From: Candidatus Omnitrophota bacterium
GTDB taxonomy: Bacteria; Omnitrophota; Koll11; VGKN01
DNA length: 5,160 nt
Assembly (NCBI GenBank): GCA_016867055.1
Contig: VGKN01000128.1
Coordinates: forward strand, 1 to 5,160
Direction of reading: 5' to 3'
Below are positions 1 to 5,160 of the stretch, piece by piece; the stretch's first letter is position 1; the number at the start of each line of letters is the position of its first letter. A program made the translations under genes and the position numbers. The notes beneath the pieces are model-generated. The model did no database searches, was not told where the DNA came from, and was given only the letters and a program-made list of their open reading frames with translations.

Positions 1-385
1 CCTGTTTCTTATCCATTGTAAGGGCTATTATACGGGCATTGTATTTCTTAGCCAAGGGTAAAAGTATATCTAACTTTTCGTCTTGCGCATCTGTGGAGTT
101 GATAATTATTTTATTTTTTACAAGCGGTAAAACCTCTTCTATTATCTTTGGCTTCGGACTGTCTATTGAGATTGGTTTATCGGTTACCTCGCAAACCGCC
201 TCAATAAGCCATTTCATATCGTCTATCTGATTTAGTGAGGCGGGTCCTATATTTACATCAAGGGCATCTGCACCGTTTTCAAGCTGGCTTTTTGCAACCT
301 TATGAATTATCTTTTTATCCTTTTTAGATATTGCCTCTTGAATCTGCGTATACATACCATTTATAAGTTCACCGATTATTAACAT
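1..385 (-). CDS. acsE: Methyltetrahydrofolate:corrinoid/iron-sulfur protein methyltransferase (AcsE), N-terminal 128 residues
   Basis: The product transfers the methyl group of methyl-tetrahydrofolate to the Co(I) corrinoid of CFeSP (AcsC/AcsD), in the cytoplasm, on the methyl branch of the Wood-Ljungdahl pathway. The visible part is the first half of a pterin-binding TIM barrel. It begins MLIIGELINGMY, followed by ALDVNIGPA (residues 41-49), IDSPKP (74-79) and INSTDAQ (95-101). Asp75 and Asn96 fall at the same numbers as the pterin-binding Asp and Asn of the Moorella enzyme, as I recall that sequence. The start at 385-383 is supported by an AGGAGA Shine-Dalgarno (391-396) five bases upstream. 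Family members usually read GERIN near the start; here it is GELIN. The gene is cut by the window edge at codon 128, so about half of a roughly 260-residue protein is missing. It follows acsD after a 90-bp gap that contains a hairpin. Identification is firm. Confidence 0.94.
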   Translation of the reverse strand, partial: MLIIGELINGMYTQIQEAISKKDKKIIHKVAKSQLENGADALDVNIGPASLNQIDDMKWLIEAVCEVTDKPISIDSPKPKIIEEVLPLVKNKIIINSTDAQDEKLDILLPLAKKYNARIIALTMDKKQ

Positions 386-390
386 AGTTA

Positions 391-396
391 TCTCCT
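391..396 (-). promoter_or_regulatory. Ribosome binding site of acsE
   Basis: AGGAGA on the minus strand lies five bases before the ATG at 385-383. It is a strong Shine-Dalgarno and fixes the acsE start. It lies just downstream, in transcription, of the intergenic hairpin, so acsE translation can start independently of acsD. Confidence 0.75.
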
Positions 397-402
397 AGTT
401 TA

Positions 403-470
403 GAAAGTGTAAAGTTCAAAGTGAAAAACGTAAAACTAGAGTTTTGGTTTTGCGCTTTGCGCTTTGAGTT
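403..470. repeat. Imperfect A/T-rich palindrome between acsD and acsE
   Basis: This region folds on either strand into a long imperfect hairpin. The inner stem AAAAC (432-436) pairs with GTTTT (441-445) around a 4-base loop. After a small bulge, 411-428 pairs with 448-465, with two mismatches and a few G-T wobbles. The right arm contains a tandem 7-bp word, GCGCTTT twice (452-465). There is no run of T on the transcribed side typical of an intrinsic terminator, and the operon continues into acsE. It is more likely a repetitive intergenic palindrome, or an mRNA processing or stability element, than a terminator. Whether it recurs elsewhere in the genome cannot be seen here. Confidence 0.55.
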
Positions 471-475
471 TTTAG

Positions 476-1453
476 TTATCTATGCTTTTCATTTACCATT
501 ATCTCTTTCAAATAGCCCTGTATTATCTCAACTGACTTCGGATGGCATACAACTACGATGTCCGCTCCTGCCTGAAGAAAATTAATGGCAGTAGTTGCCT
601 CCCATAAGGGACCGCGTACTTCTTCTTCCCCCCATTTTGGAAAATCTGACACCTTCCCCCTTGCCTCTTTCACGCGCCATACCTCCTGCCCTACAAAACA
701 CATAATAGGCATAGCAAGAAGTTTGTCTCCCGAAAGACCAGCCATACGGCTTCTCTCCATAAGAGAATATACATACTCCATTCCATAGCCAAGAGCAGTT
801 GTGGTAGGATATATGATAATTCTCTCAAGCGAAAAATCCATATCCGATATCAAGATATTCATCTGTTTCTCTATATTTATATCAAGAGGATTCTCAGAAA
901 TTATACTATGTCCATCGGCTATACAGGAGGCAACAAGGGTTCTATAATTCTTTTGGGTGGCATTACCAAGAAGGCAACGCTCTCCATGTAGTATTTGACT
1001 TACTTTTGATAAAACCATGTTATCCTTTTCCTCATCTCCGCACCCCTTGACTATAAAGGGAACCCCTACATTTGATGCTATTGATTTTACTACCTCTGCA
1101 ATTCTATCTGGAGAGTTATTGCCCCATTCAGGATGTGCACTCATAAGCCTTATAAACAATAAATCTGGTTTATATTCATTTACGCATCTTTTTGCCCATT
1201 CCACAGGCTTATCTAATACTCCTAAAAATGGCTCCTTTAATAAATCCGGCCATTCCTTCGGAAACGTATCCCAGATTTCCATAGCGATTGCTGGTTTATT
1301 TGGCATCTCGCCCTCTTCAAAAAGAAATGGCAAAGTAGATTCCCCGCCTATCTTAACGACAGAGGTTCTTGAGCCTCCCTCATCCTTCGTTGCGCCTATA
1401 GTAACAGTATTTATCCTGTTAGACCATTTCTCCTTTAGTAATTCAAAACTCAT
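476..1453 (-). CDS. acsD: Corrinoid/iron-sulfur protein small subunit (AcsD), 325 aa
   Basis: This is the small (beta) subunit of CFeSP, a TIM-barrel protein that pairs with AcsC and helps hold the corrinoid that carries the methyl group from AcsE to acetyl-CoA synthase. Family signatures are visible in order: IGGESTLPF (residues 35-43), PDLLFIRLMSAHP (96-108), FIVKGCGDEEKD (133-144), GNATQKNY (163-170), then SENPLDINIEKQMN, YPTTTALGYGMEYVYSLMER, VGQEVWRVKEA, and near the end AGADIVVVCHPKSVE. Length matches the family (about 310-325). It has no iron-sulfur cysteine cluster, as expected for this subunit. The ATG at 1453-1451 has an AAGGGGTG Shine-Dalgarno just upstream. It is separated from cooC by a 216-bp gap holding a palindromic element, and is followed by acsE. 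In this operon it is split from acsC by acsV and cooC. No truncation or frameshift is seen. Confidence 0.95.
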   Translation of the reverse strand: MSFELLKEKWSNRINTVTIGATKDEGGSRTSVVKIGGESTLPFLFEEGEMPNKPAIAMEIWDTFPKEWPDLLKEPFLGVLDKPVEWAKRCVNEYKPDLLFIRLMSAHPEWGNNSPDRIAEVVKSIASNVGVPFIVKGCGDEEKDNMVLSKVSQILHGERCLLGNATQKNYRTLVASCIADGHSIISENPLDINIEKQMNILISDMDFSLERIIIYPTTTALGYGMEYVYSLMERSRMAGLSGDKLLAMPIMCFVGQEVWRVKEARGKVSDFPKWGEEEVRGPLWEATTAINFLQAGADIVVVCHPKSVEIIQGYLKEIMVNEKHR

Positions 1454-1457
1454 AAAT

Positions 1458-1465
1458 CACCCCTT
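1458..1465 (-). promoter_or_regulatory. Ribosome binding site of acsD
   Basis: AAGGGGTG on the minus strand lies four bases before the acsD ATG. It sits just outside the 1484-1664 palindromic element, so acsD keeps its own ribosome entry site despite that insertion-like sequence. Confidence 0.6.
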
Positions 1466-1483
1466 ATTAATTATATCAACTAA

Positions 1484-1664
1484 TATGGGTGGCAAGGTTT
1501 GTGTTTGAGTCGCACGTTGATTTTTCGAAGCGGGCACGGTTCCCCACCGCTTTGCTTCGCAAAGCGAAGCAGTGGGGAGAGCGAGAAAAATCACCGAGTG
1601 CAATCCTGCCTCGCTGGGGCAGGACAAACGGTGCAGCGAAAACCAAACCTTGACAAGACCCATA
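1484..1664. mobile_element. 181-bp MITE-like palindromic element between cooC and acsD
   Basis: This element fills most of the 216-bp gap. Its ends are inverted repeats: TATGGGT (1484-1490) matches ACCCATA (1658-1664), and CAAGGTTTG (1493-1501) matches CAAACCTTG (1644-1652). GCAC (1512-1515) can match GTGC at 1598-1601 or 1631-1634. Inside, GATTTTTC (1519-1526) pairs with GAAAAATC (1585-1592). These flank a strong hairpin at 1542-1577, with a 6-bp CCCCAC/GTGGGG stem, one mismatch, then about 8 bp more and a short loop. A second 7-bp hairpin lies at 1604-1624 (TCCTGCC/GGCAGGA). The element is visibly richer in G+C than the genes around it. No convincing ORF or clear target duplication is seen. 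A non-autonomous transposon remnant or a REP-type repeat are both possible; a structured RNA is less likely but not excluded. Confidence 0.65.
1542..1577. repeat. Core hairpin of the MITE-like element
   Basis: A near-perfect 36-base palindrome with CCCCAC/GTGGGG at the base, one C-A mismatch, a stem containing one G-T pair, and a loop around TCGCAA. In the operon mRNA it would be very stable and could affect RNA decay between cooC and acsD. It has no T tract after it on the minus strand, so it does not look like an intrinsic terminator. Confidence 0.7.
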
Positions 1665-1669
1665 GTTAT

Positions 1670-2521
1670 TCATTTTAAGACTGCATCATTTACTATCTCA
1701 TCCACTTTTTTTATAATCTCCGATTCTTTAGGCAATTCCGATAAAGCCCTTGAATTGACACTCAACTCTTCTATCTCGCTGGCAAAGGGAAGTGTTCCTA
1801 CTAAGGCAAGCCCTGATTTTTCAATCTCCTTCTGAAGAGAGGAAATTCCATCCTTTACCCCGTTAGAAATCCCATAGCGTGCCGCGTCACAAATAGCGCC
1901 CTGCGCTGCAGGATTTGTAATGGGGTGTGGGACGCCATTTCTAACGGGGCGTACCTTATTTACAATTAAAAAACTCTTTCCCAGGTTTATCCCCATCTCG
2001 TTTGCAAGTTTGTATATCCTTGCTGCAGATCTTACTCCTATTGTGCTGAAATCACTGATAACGAATAATATATCTATTCGGCGCATAGTTTTTCTACTCA
2101 AATGCTCCATACCTGCCTCATTGTCTATAACTGTAAATTTATAACTCTCGGTTAAATCCTTAACTATTTCCCGAAGTAAATTATTTGCATAGCAGTAACA
2201 ACCAGGCCCCTCAGGCCTTCCCATAACAAGAAGAGCAAGATCCCCTTCTTCTACGAGTGATTGTTGTATTCTATATTCCAGATAGCGGTCCTTGGTCATT
2301 CCTGCAGGAAGATTTTCTTTTTCCTTCAGCATTTCCTCGCAGATACTGGATAAGGTATCCTCAACCCTTAGACCAAGGGCATCTGCCAAAGTAGAATTTG
2401 GGTCGGCATCTACGGCTAAGATAGTTCCCGCATTACTCTCCAAAAGCGCTTTTATTATAAGACTCGCTATAGTTGTTTTCCCTGTCCCACCCTTACCGCT
2501 GACTGCAATTATCTTACCCAT
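1670..2521 (-). CDS. cooC: CooC/AcsF-type nickel-insertion ATPase for CODH/ACS maturation, 283 aa, with an extra in-frame segment
   Basis: The product is a MinD/SIMIBI-class P-loop ATPase that delivers nickel to CO dehydrogenase and/or acetyl-CoA synthase. Visible features: a deviant Walker A KGGTGKTT at residues 10-17 with the signature Lys10 and Lys15; DADPN (38-42); the metal-binding, dimer-bridging CxC pair Cys108/Cys110 in GPGCYCYAN; and the Walker B-like VIDNEAGMEHLSR (131-143). After SFLIVNKVR (183-191) comes a stretch of about 31 residues (192-222) that I do not recognise as part of the family. It coincides exactly with a 92-bp palindromic element. The normal C-terminal part, LQKEIEKSGLALVGTLPF, resumes afterwards. 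Without the insert the protein would be about 252 residues, the usual length. The frame is intact, so the protein is probably functional. The ATG (2521-2519) lies two bases after the acsV stop, suggesting translational coupling. CooC and AcsF are close paralogues; acsF would be an equally fair name in this operon. Confidence 0.9.
   Translation of the reverse strand: MGKIIAVSGKGGTGKTTIASLIIKALLESNAGTILAVDADPNSTLADALGLRVEDTLSSICEEMLKEKENLPAGMTKDRYLEYRIQQSLVEEGDLALLVMGRPEGPGCYCYANNLLREIVKDLTESYKFTVIDNEAGMEHLSRKTMRRIDILFVISDFSTIGVRSAARIYKLANEMGINLGKSFLIVNKVRPVRNGVPHPITNPAAQGAICDAARYGISNGVKDGISSLQKEIEKSGLALVGTLPFASEIEELSVNSRALSELPKESEIIKKVDEIVNDAVLK
1858..1949. repeat. 92-bp palindromic element inserted in frame in cooC
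   Basis: A perfect 13-bp inverted repeat, CCCCGTTAGAAAT (1858-1870) and ATTTCTAACGGGG (1937-1949), bounds the segment. A second inverted repeat, ACAAAT (1889-1894) and ATTTGT (1913-1918), has exactly the same centre (1903.5). CCTGC/GCAGG (1900-1904, 1908-1912) forms a small hairpin near the middle. Concentric arms at equal spacing argue for one palindromic unit rather than chance. Translated with cooC it gives residues 191-222, with the arms coding for PVRN and ISNG. The flanking protein reads naturally as NKVR joined to VKDGISS when the unit is removed. Confidence 0.7.
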
Positions 2522-2523
2522 AC

Positions 2524-4485
2524 CTAAAATTTTGTTTTAGCCTTTTTGAGGGTTTCTCTCACATTTGGAAAGTAATTCATATCTGTGTGTGGGAAAAAAA
2601 GCGCTGAGACATATCCATCCATATACATATGTTCAACTGAAAGTTCCACATATGTCATCTTGTGTGCTATTGTTTCGGCTTTTACCATAGCATCATATGA
2701 GAGTAGAATCTCGCGTGAGCCTATTAAAGAGCTATTTCCAATAAATATAAATTTCTCAGGTGCTATATCCGGAAGAAGGCCTATTGTTATTGCTTTGGGA
2801 ATGTCTAGGTATGTTCCAAAACCGCCTGCGATAAAAAATTTATTCACATCATCAAAACTCAAACCAAGTCTTCTTAACAAAACAGAGCTTGCTGCGTATA
2901 TCGCCGCCTTCGCACATTTTAAATTTTCAATGTCCACCTCGGTAATAACAATGTCGTGCTCTACACCCGAATCTTTTTCAAATACCACTACGAATTCATA
3001 GCCATACACACCCTCCTTAATCCGTTTGCTCTTAAGGCTACGATTTATCTTTCCATTTCGGTCAATAATTCCATTTTTGAAAAGTTCTGCCAATATATCA
3101 ATATAACCAGACCCGCATATTCCGCGTGGCTTTTCATTCCCTATTGTCTGGATTGTAATATTTAGATCGCTATCCATTGCAACCTTCTGGATGGCGCCTT
3201 TTGTTGCCCGCATACCATTTGTTACACCACTACCCTCAAAACAAGGGCCGGCTGAGGCAGAGCATGACACAAGCCAATTCTTATTTCCCAAGACAATCTC
3301 TCCATTGGTACCCACATCTATAAGCATGGTTAATTTACCCTCTAAATCAAGACCGCTAGCAAGAACGCCGGCGGTGACATCTCCACCCACATACGAACTT
3401 ACTCCGGGGATGCATAAAAGAAGCCCCCTTGGGTTAATCTTGATTCCTACCTCTGCCGCCCTTATCACTGGAACAAAATTGGCTGTTGGAATATAAGGGT
3501 CTTTTCTGATAAATGTGGGGTCAACCCTTAAAAGTAGATGTATCATAGTAGTATTTCCTGCACAGGTAACACCTGTAATATCATTCAGGTTAATATCAAA
3601 ATCCTTTATAAGTTCTTGGATTATCAAATTCATATTATCCACAACCGCATGATGGAGTCTTTCAAGCCCATCCTTCTCGCTGGCAAATATTATGCGCGTT
3701 ATGACATCTGCGCCAAAAATCACCTGAGCATTGTGAGTTGCCTTTGTACTTAGTACCTCCTTTGTGTTTAAATTTACAAGTTGTCCTGAGACTGTGGTTG
3801 TTCCTATGTCAAATGCTATACCGTAGTTATGAGCTGAGGTATTACCAGGTTCAATCAACACTATCTCAGTTGTTTCATTTCTTTTCCCAAGAGTAACTGT
3901 CACCTTCCAGTTAGATTCTCTTAAAAGCGCACCAAGTCTTTTTATATTTGCTAAGCCTGCCTGCATTATTGGAATATCTCTCTGGCGTCTTATTTCCCTG
4001 TAAAGTCTTTCCAAGTCGCTTATATTATCCTGTAATGTAGGGGGTGGGAGTTCAAGGTATAGTTTTGTGGCAATAGGGCTATGAAAAAATACACTCTCAT
4101 CTATGATAGCGGTGCCTTTATCAACCTCTTCCGCCTGGCTATATAGACCCTTGAGGCGCAAAAATACCTGATCCTCTTCCTTAATAAGACCAATATCTAA
4201 TCTTGACTCTGGTGGCACCTCTATTTCAAGGTCGCTTTGAACAGTTGATAAACATGCGAGGACATAGCCTTTTTCGCGTTCCTCATGGGTAATTCTCCCA
4301 GATGGTTCTGCCTTTACCTGCCCTTTTTTAATTATAACCTTGCACCTTCCGCAAACACCATCTCCGCCACAGCTTGAGTTTATGTACACCCCGGCAGATA
4401 TGGCAGCGGACAAGAGTTCCCTGCCTTTTTGAACCTCTATGGTCTTTCCCTCGGGAAAGAATGTCACTTTACACTTGTCGTCCAT
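2524..4485 (-). CDS. acsV: Reductive activator of CFeSP (RACo/AcsV), 2Fe-2S ferredoxin plus ASKHA ATPase, 653 aa
   Basis: The product is an ATP-dependent reductive activase. It passes a low-potential electron from its 2Fe-2S cluster to inactive Co(II) CFeSP, restoring Co(I). Residues 1-95 are a plant-type ferredoxin domain with Cys39, Cys45, Cys48 and Cys78 (spacing CX5CX2CX29C) as cluster ligands. A linker and middle region (about 96-215) follow. The rest is an ASKHA ATPase fold: phosphate loop FDIGTTT (225-231), VTCAGNTTM (306-314), SYVGGD (364-369), second phosphate motif IDVGTNGE (389-396), SASAGPCFEG (409-418), RGICGSGYID (454-463) and AGGFG (553-557). Domain order and length (about 630-650) match characterised RACo. 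The start has only a weak AGG at 4491-4493, five bases upstream; the ferredoxin strand begins right after it, so the start is sound. It sits between acsC and cooC, next to its substrate's gene, as expected. Annotation pipelines often call such proteins 'ASKHA domain-containing' or 'DUF4445' proteins. Confidence 0.94.
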   Translation of the reverse strand: MDDKCKVTFFPEGKTIEVQKGRELLSAAISAGVYINSSCGGDGVCGRCKVIIKKGQVKAEPSGRITHEEREKGYVLACLSTVQSDLEIEVPPESRLDIGLIKEEDQVFLRLKGLYSQAEEVDKGTAIIDESVFFHSPIATKLYLELPPPTLQDNISDLERLYREIRRQRDIPIMQAGLANIKRLGALLRESNWKVTVTLGKRNETTEIVLIEPGNTSAHNYGIAFDIGTTTVSGQLVNLNTKEVLSTKATHNAQVIFGADVITRIIFASEKDGLERLHHAVVDNMNLIIQELIKDFDINLNDITGVTCAGNTTMIHLLLRVDPTFIRKDPYIPTANFVPVIRAAEVGIKINPRGLLLCIPGVSSYVGGDVTAGVLASGLDLEGKLTMLIDVGTNGEIVLGNKNWLVSCSASAGPCFEGSGVTNGMRATKGAIQKVAMDSDLNITIQTIGNEKPRGICGSGYIDILAELFKNGIIDRNGKINRSLKSKRIKEGVYGYEFVVVFEKDSGVEHDIVITEVDIENLKCAKAAIYAASSVLLRRLGLSFDDVNKFFIAGGFGTYLDIPKAITIGLLPDIAPEKFIFIGNSSLIGSREILLSYDAMVKAETIAHKMTYVELSVEHMYMDGYVSALFFPHTDMNYFPNVRETLKKAKTKF

Positions 4486-4500
4486 ACTTGCCTATAGTTT

Positions 4501-4562
4501 AAAAGTAGCGAGTAAGTAGATAGATTTTTCTCGCTACTCGTTACTCTCTACTGGCTACTTTT
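4501..4562. repeat. Palindromic GTAGC/GAGTA-type repeat between acsC and acsV
   Basis: The 82-bp gap after acsC is mostly a degenerate palindrome. AAAAGTAGC (4501-4509) is the exact complement of GCTACTTTT (4554-4562). An alternative 9-bp pairing joins AGTAGCGAG (4504-4512) with CTCGCTACT (4530-4538). The two pairings share bases, so only one can form at a time. The sequence is made of repeated near-copies of GTAGC and GAGTA, which points to a slippage-prone repetitive unit. The AAAAGTAGC read on the minus strand begins only five bases after the acsC stop codon, so the hairpin could protect the acsC mRNA end. It lacks a clean terminal T run for termination. Confidence 0.55.
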
Positions 4563-4567
4563 ATGTA

Positions 4568-5160
4568 CTAACCACTCAATGACTTTAAAAACGCTGGTAT
4601 CCCTGCTGCTTCTTTCGGTCCTACTATTACCTCCCAGCCTGATTCGTCCTGAAGTTTACCGCTGAGGATAGCCACATAACCGGGGATAATCAGGCGTCTG
4701 TGCGATACCCTTGTTTCAACATTATTTGACTTTAAAGCCTGTATAATCTTTTCAGAGGTAAACTTCTCAGCCGCCCAGGCAGTTAAAACCGACATTCCTT
4801 CTGTATCAACCGAGATAATATATGATGGTACTCTGCTTGATTCTACCTCGCTCTGAACTGTAAAATAGGTTATTGAAAAATTTGTGGTAACTAAAACAGG
4901 AGAGTCTGCGCTTACAGAACCAATCTCGTAAACGTTAGGTTCAACCTGGGTAGGTTTCTGAGGGTCAGTAAATATGTCCTGCCTTGTAGTTAAAACAGAA
5001 AGAATATACTCCGGATTGGGATTCTTTATTATCGCAATGCTTGAGTACTTAGCCACATAGGTTGATGCCTCCATTGCCTCAAGGTATGGATCTATTGATT
5101 TTGTAAAAGTAATTGTGGGATACCCTAAGGGCCTAAAATTCTTTTTTATGGCAAGACGTC
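4568..5160 (-). CDS. acsC: Corrinoid/iron-sulfur protein large subunit (AcsC), C-terminal 196 residues
   Basis: This is the C-terminal part of the large (gamma) CFeSP subunit, whose C-terminal domain carries the cobamide that shuttles the methyl group from AcsE to acetyl-CoA synthase. The reading frame is open to the window edge, so the first in-frame ATG (5074) is internal and not the start. The upstream residues FRPLGYPTITFTK also fit the family. Recognisable motifs follow: VAKYSSIAIIKN, DIFTDPQKPTQVEPNVYEIG, SPVLVTTNFSITYFTVQSEVESSRVPSYIISVDTEG, SVLTAWAAEKF, RRLIIPGYVAILSGKL, and the terminal GWEVIVGPKEAAGIPAFLK. The N-terminal 4Fe-4S domain and the rest of the TIM barrel lie beyond 5160. 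It ends with TAG at 4570-4568, followed by a palindromic gap and acsV. Its partner subunit gene acsD is not adjacent but lies two genes downstream. Confidence 0.93.
   Translation of the reverse strand, partial: RLAIKKNFRPLGYPTITFTKSIDPYLEAMEASTYVAKYSSIAIIKNPNPEYILSVLTTRQDIFTDPQKPTQVEPNVYEIGSVSADSPVLVTTNFSITYFTVQSEVESSRVPSYIISVDTEGMSVLTAWAAEKFTSEKIIQALKSNNVETRVSHRRLIIPGYVAILSGKLQDESGWEVIVGPKEAAGIPAFLKSLSG

Noticed and set aside
446..466. CRISPR-like or minisatellite array
   Set aside because: Only two tandem copies of a 7-bp word are present, with no spacers or regular period.
1017..1508. 163-codon open frame on the plus strand
   Set aside because: It lies almost wholly antisense to acsD, whose product is clearly recognised, and its translation has no family resemblance. 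It is a shadow frame.
1542..1577. Intrinsic terminator after cooC
   Set aside because: The stem is strong, but no T-rich tract follows it on the minus strand, and acsD downstream has no visible promoter of its own.
1484..1664. tRNA or known riboswitch in the gap
   Set aside because: The fold is a nested palindrome, not a cloverleaf. I could not match a cobalamin riboswitch or any other known consensus to it.
1457..1673. Small open frames on both strands across the cooC-acsD gap
   Set aside because: They are produced by the palindromic element, lack a credible ribosome site and give no recognisable protein.
5072..5074. ATG at 5074 as the start of a 168-residue gene
   Set aside because: The frame stays open to the window edge and the residues before this ATG match AcsC, so it is an internal methionine.

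Overview
The window is a five-gene stretch, all on the minus strand, from the methyl-branch/corrinoid part of the bacterial Wood-Ljungdahl (reductive acetyl-CoA) pathway. In transcription order, from high to low coordinates, it holds: the C-terminal part of acsC (large subunit of the corrinoid/iron-sulfur protein, CFeSP); a complete RACo/AcsV-type corrinoid reductive activase with an N-terminal 2Fe-2S ferredoxin domain; a complete CooC/AcsF-type nickel-insertion ATPase; a complete acsD (small CFeSP subunit); and the N-terminal 128 residues of acsE (methyltetrahydrofolate:CFeSP methyltransferase). AcsE would load a methyl group from methyl-THF onto the cobalamin of AcsC/AcsD. The activase rescues CFeSP that has been oxidised to Co(II). 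CooC matures the Ni sites of the CO dehydrogenase/acetyl-CoA synthase that accepts the methyl group. The catalytic subunits (acsA/cooS, acsB) are not in the window.

The genes are bacterial-type (AcsC/D/E, not archaeal Cdh), moderately AT-rich, with recognisable Shine-Dalgarno sites before acsD and acsE. This fits an anaerobic bacterium with an acetogenic, sulfate-reducing or uncultured candidate-phylum lifestyle. The sequence alone does not fix the phylum.

Layout: 1-385 acsE (runs off the left edge); 386-475 gap with an imperfect A/T-rich hairpin; 476-1453 acsD; 1454-1669 a 216-bp gap nearly filled by a 181-bp GC-richer palindromic, MITE-like element; 1670-2521 cooC; a 2-bp gap; 2524-4485 acsV/RACo; 4486-4567 gap with a hairpin built from GTAGC/GAGTA-like words; 4568-5160 acsC (runs off the right edge). 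No promoter or intrinsic terminator is evident, so the genes are probably one transcription unit.

The most unusual point is inside cooC. A 92-bp segment (1858-1949) is bounded by a perfect 13-bp inverted repeat, with a second concentric 6-bp inverted repeat inside it. It encodes about 31 extra residues (around 192-222) at a point where I expect ordinary CooC proteins to have none. Taking it out would leave a protein of about 252 residues, the usual CooC size. It looks like a palindromic repeat inserted in frame into a nickel-maturation ATPase, comparable in style to the in-frame palindromic elements described in Rickettsia. With the three intergenic palindromes, every gap longer than 2 bp in this operon, and one coding region, carries a palindromic repeat.
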